Part shown: positions 6,528-11,312 of the stretch, one piece after another
Layout of the letters: the number at the start of each line of letters is the position of its first letter
How positions within the stretch are numbered: position 1 is the first letter of the stretch
Assembly: GCA_013698285.1 (NCBI GenBank)
Contig: JACCVE010000356.1
Location: 1 to 11,312 of the forward strand
Source: Chloroflexia bacterium
GTDB lineage: Bacteria; Chloroflexota; Chloroflexia; Thermomicrobiales; UBA6265
Direction: 5' to 3'
DNA length: 11,312 nt
Notes under the pieces: generated by a model
Seen by the model: the letters and a program-made list of their open reading frames with translations, nothing else
The model's database searches: none
Told to the model about the DNA's origin: nothing
Made by a program: the position numbers and the translations under genes

Positions 6528-8102
6528 CTACTGGAAGAACCGGTCCCCGTCGAGGATGCGATCGACATCGCCGAAGGCCACCACGAACATGACGATCAGC
6601 AGGGTCACGAGGCCGACGAAGTGGACGAGGCCCTCTTTTTCCGGCGAGATGCGGCGGCCACCCCGCAGGATCTCCACCAGGACGAACAGGAGGCGGCCGC
6701 CGTCGAGGGCGGGCAAAGGCAGGAGGTTGAGGACGGCCAGGTTCAGCGAGAGCAGGATCATGATCGTGCCGAGCACGTACCAATCCGGCTGCGAACTCTG
6801 TTCCAGGGCTTCGCTGGTGATCTGGCCCATCCCGACCGGCCCGGCGATCTGATCGAGCGAGGCCTGGCCGGTGAAGAGGTCCCGGATGCCGGCAACCATC
6901 ACCTGGGTCGTCTGCCACGCTTGCTCGAAGCCGAGGGGGAGCACCTGGCTCAGGGGGACCTCGTCGAAGCGGGACACGAGCCGGTCATCGAAGCCGACCA
7001 GGCCAGGCAGGGCCGGTAAGGACACGTCGATCCCGACCGAGGTCAGGGGGTTGACGTCGGCCGCGATGGCGGGGACCACGAGCGTCGTCCCGATCGTCTC
7101 ACCCGACCGGATCACCTCGACCGGCAACGTGGCACCCTGCTGGCCGCGGAGCGCCTCGGCAAGGGCATCGAGGCCGGTGATCGGTTGACCGCCGATGGTG
7201 ACCAGCCGATCGCCGGGCTGCCAGCGGGCGAGACCGCCGGGCGTCCCGGCCAGGACATCCTCGATGGTCAGCCCAGCGACGGGCACCGACACCTGGACCG
7301 TCCGCGTATCCCCCTCGCCATCGACCAGCATCGTCGCCGCGCGCCCCTGGGCGTCGGCCAGTGCGGTCCGGACGAGGAAGCCGTCCCGAACCTCGATCCC
7401 GTCGATCGAGACGATCCGGTCATCTGTCTGGAGTCCCGCGCTGGCCGCGGCGGAACCAGGGACGATCTCGCCGACGAAGACATCGGAGATCGTCTGGGTC
7501 GTCAGGCCGACGCCGGTCGGGCCCTGCCCACGGGGGGGGTCCTCGCGTGGGGTGACCGATGTCTGGACGGTCTCACCGCCGCGTTGGAGGGTGACGGCCA
7601 TCGGGGACCCGGCGAAGTCGCGGGTGACGCGGATGATCTGGGAGGTGTCCTCGATCGCCTCGCCCTCGACCGAAAGGACGACGTCGCCGGTCTGCCAACC
7701 GGCCGTCTCGGCGGGCGAGCCGGGAACGACCTCCGTGAAGTAGACCTGTTCCTCCGGCACGCCCTGGACACCGATCAGGAAGATCATCAGCACGATCGCG
7801 GTGACGACGTTCATGAACGAGCCGGCTCCCAGGAAGAAGGCGCGCTGGTAGGGCGACTTGGTGTTCATCGACCCCGGCTCCATGTCGGCGCCGTCCTCGC
7901 CCTTGACCCGGACGAAGCCGCCGAAGGGAATCGCGTTGACCGACCAGATCACGCCGTTGCGCGTCCACCCCTTAATCCGGGGGGGGATGCCGATGCCGAA
8001 TTCCTCTACCTTGACGCCGACCATTCGGGCGGAGACGAAGTGGCCGATCTCATGGATCAGGATCAGGAAGGCGAGAATGGGGATGATCAGGAGTCCGTTC
8101 AA
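6528..8102 (-). CDS. rseP: RseP-family site-2 membrane metalloprotease (M50) with three PDZ modules
   Basis: A 524-residue intramembrane zinc protease. Homologues cut membrane-bound anti-sigma factors or remnant signal peptides. The zinc motif HEIGH is at 17-21 in the first membrane segment, and the third ligand is D467 in LDG (466-468). Other membrane segments are ~88-113, ~438-462 and ~492-512. The loop with IPFGGFVRVKGED (58-70) fits the substrate-gating region. Between segments 2 and 3 are three PDZ-like modules (about 120-185, 207-273 and 280-344), each with a PG-type binding loop and a GD/DD...I-G core. E. coli RseP (about 450 aa) has two. The start is TTG at 8102: no ATG or GTG lies in frame between it and the upstream stop, and GAGGT sits seven bases before it. 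ispG follows on the same strand after 200 bp. Confidence 0.95.
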   Translation of the reverse strand: MNGLLIIPILAFLILIHEIGHFVSARMVGVKVEEFGIGIPPRIKGWTRNGVIWSVNAIPFGGFVRVKGEDGADMEPGSMNTKSPYQRAFFLGAGSFMNVVTAIVLMIFLIGVQGVPEEQVYFTEVVPGSPAETAGWQTGDVVLSVEGEAIEDTSQIIRVTRDFAGSPMAVTLQRGGETVQTSVTPREDPPRGQGPTGVGLTTQTISDVFVGEIVPGSAAASAGLQTDDRIVSIDGIEVRDGFLVRTALADAQGRAATMLVDGEGDTRTVQVSVPVAGLTIEDVLAGTPGGLARWQPGDRLVTIGGQPITGLDALAEALRGQQGATLPVEVIRSGETIGTTLVVPAIAADVNPLTSVGIDVSLPALPGLVGFDDRLVSRFDEVPLSQVLPLGFEQAWQTTQVMVAGIRDLFTGQASLDQIAGPVGMGQITSEALEQSSQPDWYVLGTIMILLSLNLAVLNLLPLPALDGGRLLFVLVEILRGGRRISPEKEGLVHFVGLVTLLIVMFVVAFGDVDRILDGDRFFQ

Positions 8103-8109
8103 TCGGGTG

Positions 8110-8114
8110 ACCTC
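8110..8114 (-). promoter_or_regulatory. Ribosome binding site supporting the TTG start of rseP
   Basis: GAGGT on the minus strand, seven bases before the TTG at 8102. The nearby ATG within the same stretch is in another frame and meets a stop after five codons. This site therefore decides the start. Confidence 0.65.
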
Positions 8115-8389
8115 ATGGGGGTGATCGCCGCCGTGCCCTGATAGGGCCGCCGGGCCGGGACCACGGGGGAGGGGAGGACGTCATTTAGACATCAACGGTC
8201 GCGGGCCGAGCATGAGCGACCCGCCGAATGGTAGCCGGGCGTCTCGTCACGACGCAACGTGCGAGGGGCAGACGGCAGTCGGCAGACGAAAGGGAACAGG
8301 GGTCAGGGGTCAGACGGGAGAGGGGAGACGGTGGGGGACGTTCGCGGTGGCGGCGGGGGGCCCGGGGCAGCGAGGGCGGAGGACCGTTA

Positions 8390-8398
8390 TGTTAGACT
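8390..8398 (+). promoter_or_regulatory. Possible extended -10 promoter element for ald
   Basis: TGT-TAGACT reads as an extended -10 (TGn plus four of six TATAAT bases) in one of the few less GC-rich spots of this region, just after the G-rich tract. No good -35 is present. It would place the transcript start near 8405 and leave a leader of about 75 nt. Confidence 0.3.
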
Positions 8399-8434
8399 GG
8401 CGCCACTTCGTGACAGGGTAGCGGGTCGGACGGG

Positions 8435-8452
8435 CGCCCCGTCGCCGGGGCG
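8435..8452 (+). other. GC hairpin in the presumed ald leader
   Basis: CGCCCC (8435-8440) pairs perfectly with GGGGCG (8447-8452) around a six-base loop. It lies between the candidate -10 and the ald start codon. There is no T-run and no sign of an attenuator peptide, so a role is unproven; chance in GC-rich DNA is possible. Confidence 0.3.
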
Positions 8453-8480
8453 GCGGGACGCGGTGGGAGAGACGGGGCTG

Positions 8481-9608
8481 ATGATCGTCGGGGTGCCGAA
8501 GGAGATCAAGGACCGGGAGAACCGGGTCTCGGTGACCCCGGGAGGGGTCGGGGAATATGTCACCCACGGCCACCGGGTGCTGGTCGAGCGAGACGCCGGG
8601 ACGGGAAGTGGGTTCAGTGACGAGGAGTTCATCGCCGCCGGGGCCGAGGTCGTCGAGCGGCACGAGGATGTCTTCGCCGGGGCGGAACTGATCCTCAAGG
8701 TCAAAGAACCGGTGCTCGGCGAGTACGGGCTGCTGGGTCGAGGCCAGACCCTGTTCACCTACCTGCACCTGGCGGCCGACGAGCCCCTGACCCGTGCCCT
8801 CATCGACGGGGGGGTGACGGCGATCGCCTACGAGACCGTCCAGTTGCCGAGTGGGGTGTTACCTCTCCTGACCCCGATGAGCGAGGTCGCGGGGCGGATG
8901 AGCATCCAGGTCGGGGCCCATTGGCTGGAGCGGACCCAGGGCGGCCGGGGGATGCTCCTCGGCGGGGTGCCGGGGGTCCCCGGGGCCAACGTGGTGATCA
9001 TCGGCGGCGGCGTGGTGGGCACCAACGCCGCCCAAATGGCGCTCGGGATGGGAGCCAACGTCTGGATCGTCGATCGCAACGTCGAGCGGCTGCGCTTCCT
9101 GGACCAGACGCTGCACGGCCGCCTCCACACGGTCGCGTCGAACCGGCACGCGGTGGCGGCCCTGGTCGAGGCGGCGGACCTGGTGATCGGCGGCGTCCTG
9201 ATCGCCGGGGCGAAGGCACCGAAGCTGGTCAGCGCCGGGATGGTGGCCACCATGCGGGCCGGCTCGGTGGTGGTCGACGTCGCCATCGACCAAGGCGGCT
9301 GCATCGAGACGGCGCGGCCGACCTCGCACAGTGACCCCGTCTACCTCGTCGACGGGGTGTTGCACTACTGCGTCACCAACATGCCGGGAGCGGTGCCGCG
9401 GACGAGCACGCTGGCCCTGTCAAACGTGACCCTGCCCTATGGCCTCGAACTGGCCAACCACGGCGTGGCGGAGGCCGTCCGGCGCGATCCCGCCCTGGCG
9501 CGGGGAGTCAATGTCGTCGCCGGCCACGTCACCCACCCGGGCGTCGCCGACGCCTTCGGCCTGGTCCACCTGTCGCTCGATGCCGTGATGTCCCTCGTCG
9601 CGGCCTGA
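8481..9608 (+). CDS. ald: Alanine dehydrogenase (NAD-dependent)
   Basis: A 375-residue enzyme that reversibly deaminates L-alanine to pyruvate and ammonia with NAD, linking carbon and nitrogen use in the cytoplasm. The N-terminus MIVGVPKEIK...ENRVSV is diagnostic. Residue numbers match known Ald active sites: R15 and K75 for substrate, H96 in YLHLAAD as catalytic base, and D270 in VAID. The Rossmann motif GGGVVG (175-180) is followed by D198, which selects NAD over NADP. Length is normal. The frame extends upstream to 8259, but only the ATG at 8481 gives the family N-terminus. Its ribosome site is weak (purine-rich GGGAGAGACGGGG). The next gene starts 40 bp downstream on the same strand, so the recombinase and glyQS may share its transcript. 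No Lrp-type regulator gene is adjacent. Confidence 0.96.
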   Translation: MIVGVPKEIKDRENRVSVTPGGVGEYVTHGHRVLVERDAGTGSGFSDEEFIAAGAEVVERHEDVFAGAELILKVKEPVLGEYGLLGRGQTLFTYLHLAADEPLTRALIDGGVTAIAYETVQLPSGVLPLLTPMSEVAGRMSIQVGAHWLERTQGGRGMLLGGVPGVPGANVVIIGGGVVGTNAAQMALGMGANVWIVDRNVERLRFLDQTLHGRLHTVASNRHAVAALVEAADLVIGGVLIAGAKAPKLVSAGMVATMRAGSVVVDVAIDQGGCIETARPTSHSDPVYLVDGVLHYCVTNMPGAVPRTSTLALSNVTLPYGLELANHGVAEAVRRDPALARGVNVVAGHVTHPGVADAFGLVHLSLDAVMSLVAA

Positions 9609-9648
9609 CCCTGCCGCGTGGACCCCGCCGTCCGGAGGAAGTGACCCC

Positions 9649-10716
9649 ATGCAGGACGTGATCGTCCGATTCCTGACCGAGGTCGAGCGCGAGCGTCGCT
9701 TCTCGACCCACACGGTGGCCGCCTACCGGAATGACCTGTCGCAATTCCGCGCCTACCTGGCGACGCCACCGGCCAGGGACGGCCTCCCACCCCTGCCCGG
9801 TTGGGAGGCGATGACCACCGACCACCTCGGCCGGTACCTGCTCCACCTCCGGGAGCGGGACTACGCGGCCTCGACGGTGGCCCGGAAGACGGCGGCGATC
9901 AAGTCGTTCTGTGGGTATCTCTTCGAGCGCCAGCTCTGCCCGGTCGACCCGAAGCTGATCATGGTTTCCCCGCGGGTCGAGAAGTTCGTTCCCCGCGCCC
10001 TGACCGTCGCCGAGGTCGTCCGCTTGATGGATGCACCCCGCGCCGATGACGCCTCCCGGGGACGGCCCGAGGCGTTGCGGGACCGGGCCATGCTGGAATT
10101 GCTCTACGCCACCGGGATGCGGGTCAGCGAGCTGATCTCCCTCGACGTGGGCGATGTCACCGAGGCCGGCATCCACGTCCGGGCCAACCAGCCGAAGCGA
10201 GACCGCCAGATCGCCATCTCCCACCGGTCCCGTGGGGCCCTGTCCGACTACCTCGATGGCCTGCGACGGTCGTTGCCGACCGATGCTCAGCCGTCGCTGT
10301 TCGTCAACCACCGGGGTCAGCGCCTGACCCGGCAAGGTTTCTGGCTGATCCTGAAGGCCCGTGCCCGCCAAGTCGGGATCGAGGGCGTCACGCCCCACAC
10401 GCTGCGCCACACCTGCGCGGCGCACGCCCTGCAGCGGGGGGCGGACATCGATGAGGTGCAGCGGATGCTCGGCCACGTCAGCCAGTCAACGACCCGGGTC
10501 TATCGCCACGTCCCCGGTGATCCCGGGGAAAGCCTGGCCCCTGATCTCCGGCGCGACGAGATTGGGCGGATCCTGGACATGGAGTCCGCGGGCGCCGGAG
10601 AGGTCGCGGTGGCGATGGCGGTCATGGCACCCCGGACCGTCGCCCGGGCCCGGACGATCGACCCCTCGATCATGACCACGATGACGTCGACCACGACCGA
10701 GGAGCCGACCCGATGA
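9649..10716 (+). CDS. XerC/XerD-type tyrosine recombinase with C-terminal extension
   Basis: A 355-residue site-specific recombinase. Residues 1-~105 are the SAM-like core-binding domain and ~115-290 the catalytic domain. Catalytic residues are R158 (ATGMRVSEL), H250 and R253 (HTLRH), H276 (LGH) and the nucleophile Y285 (TTRVYRHV). The beta-hairpin that normally reads GKG-x-K-x-R is ANQPKRDR (179-186), leaving K183 as its only lysine. Typical XerC/D proteins are about 300 aa; here ~65 residues follow Y285-H287, ending in a Met/Thr-rich tail. With no phage or integron genes nearby, chromosome-dimer resolution at a dif site is the most likely role, but it cannot be told whether it is XerC or XerD. 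GGAGG lies ten bases before the ATG. Its stop overlaps the glyQS start (ATGA), 40 bp after ald. Confidence 0.92.
   Translation: MQDVIVRFLTEVERERRFSTHTVAAYRNDLSQFRAYLATPPARDGLPPLPGWEAMTTDHLGRYLLHLRERDYAASTVARKTAAIKSFCGYLFERQLCPVDPKLIMVSPRVEKFVPRALTVAEVVRLMDAPRADDASRGRPEALRDRAMLELLYATGMRVSELISLDVGDVTEAGIHVRANQPKRDRQIAISHRSRGALSDYLDGLRRSLPTDAQPSLFVNHRGQRLTRQGFWLILKARARQVGIEGVTPHTLRHTCAAHALQRGADIDEVQRMLGHVSQSTTRVYRHVPGDPGESLAPDLRRDEIGRILDMESAGAGEVAVAMAVMAPRTVARARTIDPSIMTTMTSTTTEEPTR
10699..10704 (+). promoter_or_regulatory. Ribosome binding site of glyQS inside the recombinase gene
   Basis: GAGGAG within the last codons of the recombinase gene, eight bases before the ATG at 10713. Together with the ATGA overlap it supports the chosen glyQS start and translational coupling. 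Confidence 0.7.
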
Positions 10717-11312
10717 CCGACGCCGAATCGGCCCCCGCCGCGCTCGCACCCGTCGCCGCCCGCGCCGCGACGATGGAGAAGATCGTCGCCCTCAGCAAGC
10801 GACGCGGCTTCGTCTATCCCGGCTCTGACATCTACGGCGGCCTGGCCAACACGTGGGACTACGGGCCGCTGGGGGTCGAGCTGAAGAACAACGTCAAACG
10901 GTTGTGGTGGCAGACCTTCGTCCACCGCCGCCGGGACATCGTCGGACTCGACGCCGGGATCCTGATGCACCCCAGAATCTGGGAAGCCTCCGGCCACGTC
11001 GAGAACTTCAGCGATCCACTTGTGGATTGCAAGACGTGCAAGAGCCGGTTCCGGGCCGACCACCTGATCGAGGACAAGCTGGGCCAGCACGTCGAAGGCA
11101 AGTCCCCGGCGGAACTGACGGCGATCCTCGAAGGGGCCAACCTGCCCTGCCCGACCTGTGGCAACCGGACCCTGACCGGGGCTCGGCAGTTCAACATGAT
11201 GTTCAGGACGACGATCGGGCCGGTCGAGGAGACCGGGACCCAGGTCTATCTCCGGCCGGAAACGGCCCAGGCCATCTTCGTCCAGTACAAGAACATCCTG
11301 GCCACCGCCCGT
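10713..11312 (+). CDS. glyQS: Glycyl-tRNA synthetase, single-chain alpha2 class II type (3' end outside window)
   Basis: The first 200 codons are present without a stop and run off the right edge. The enzyme charges tRNA-Gly with glycine in the cytoplasm. The N-terminal part MEKIVALSKRRGFVYPGSDIYGG (21-43) and the motif-1 region WDYGPLG (48-54) are typical of the homodimeric GlyRS. GILMHPRIWEASGHVENFSDP (82-102) follows. Four cysteines C106, C109, C146 and C149 (two CxxC pairs) form a likely zinc site. RPETAQ (181-186) is the family's signature, with AIF in place of the frequent GIF. About 20 Ala/Pro-rich residues precede M21. The ATG at 10713 is preferred over M21 because GAGGAG lies eight bases upstream and it overlaps the recombinase stop. 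Full proteins of this family are about 440-500 aa, so more than half is missing here. Confidence 0.97.
   Translation, partial: MTDAESAPAALAPVAARAATMEKIVALSKRRGFVYPGSDIYGGLANTWDYGPLGVELKNNVKRLWWQTFVHRRRDIVGLDAGILMHPRIWEASGHVENFSDPLVDCKTCKSRFRADHLIEDKLGQHVEGKSPAELTAILEGANLPCPTCGNRTLTGARQFNMMFRTTIGPVEETGTQVYLRPETAQAIFVQYKNILATAR

Larger units (their letters stand above)
8103..8480. other. Divergent intergenic region between rseP and ald, with G-rich tract
   Basis: 378 bp with no supported gene. From ~8263 to ~8380 the plus strand is strongly purine- and G-rich. It contains a repeated GGCAGACG (8267-8274 and 8281-8288), a tandem GGGGTCA (8299-8312) and a run of four G-tracts (8299-8302, 8306-8309, 8316-8318, 8322-8325) with short loops, which matches a G-quadruplex pattern. 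A fifth tract is at 8333-8337. The region must hold promoters for both flanking genes. I see a candidate only on the ald side; no convincing rseP promoter was found. Confidence 0.55.

Noticed and set aside
7185..8141. Plus-strand open frame of 318 codons opposite rseP
   Set aside because: Antisense to a protein with intact HEIGH, LDG and PDZ motifs; the composition is a GC-bias artefact.
8212..8421. Small plus-strand open frame (69 codons) upstream of ald
   Set aside because: It covers the G-rich tract and candidate promoter, has low-complexity composition and no ribosome site.
9529..10476. Minus-strand open frame of 315 codons opposite the recombinase
   Set aside because: The recombinase on the other strand has all its main catalytic residues in order; the antisense product looks like random GC-biased sequence.

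Overview
The window is about 11.3 kb of very GC-rich, tightly packed bacterial chromosome. Ala/Pro/Thr-rich surface-protein linkers, a single-polypeptide (alpha2-type) glycyl-tRNA synthetase, MEP-pathway isoprenoid synthesis and short or overlapping gene junctions fit a Chloroflexota member, perhaps of the Thermomicrobia. That placement is inference from style and content; there is no rRNA or other taxonomic marker here.

Layout. (1) Positions 1-1091, plus strand: the 3' part of an unrecognised, probably extracytoplasmic protein whose N-terminal region consists of short peptide repeats. (2) Positions 1092-1326: a convergent intergenic region with two strong adjacent hairpins, probably a bidirectional terminator. 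(3) Positions 1327-5024, minus strand: a compact four-gene unit. In transcription order it encodes a substrate-binding protein, an ATPase and a permease of the nitrate/sulfonate/taurine (SsuABC/TauABC) class, then a YkuE-like metallophosphoesterase. The junctions are 4 bp apart, ATGA and GTGA. (4) Positions 5146-8102, minus strand: rseP (site-2 protease with three PDZ modules and a TTG start), then ispG, the penultimate enzyme of the MEP pathway. (5) Positions 8103-8480: a divergent intergenic region with a G-rich tract and a possible ald promoter. (6) Positions 8481-11312, plus strand: alanine dehydrogenase, a XerC/XerD-type tyrosine recombinase, and the first 200 codons of glycyl-tRNA synthetase, which runs off the window. 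The last two overlap by ATGA.

Most genes are housekeeping or metabolic. I see no CRISPR array, insertion sequence, prophage, toxin-antitoxin or defence locus, and no rRNA or tRNA gene. I did not find a clearly new biological system. The points most worth checking are the phosphoesterase built into a transport operon, the altered ABC signature (LSEG) and Q-loop context, the three-PDZ RseP, the Xer recombinase with an altered catalytic hairpin and long C-terminal tail coupled to glyQS, and the codon-diversified peptide repeats in the first gene.
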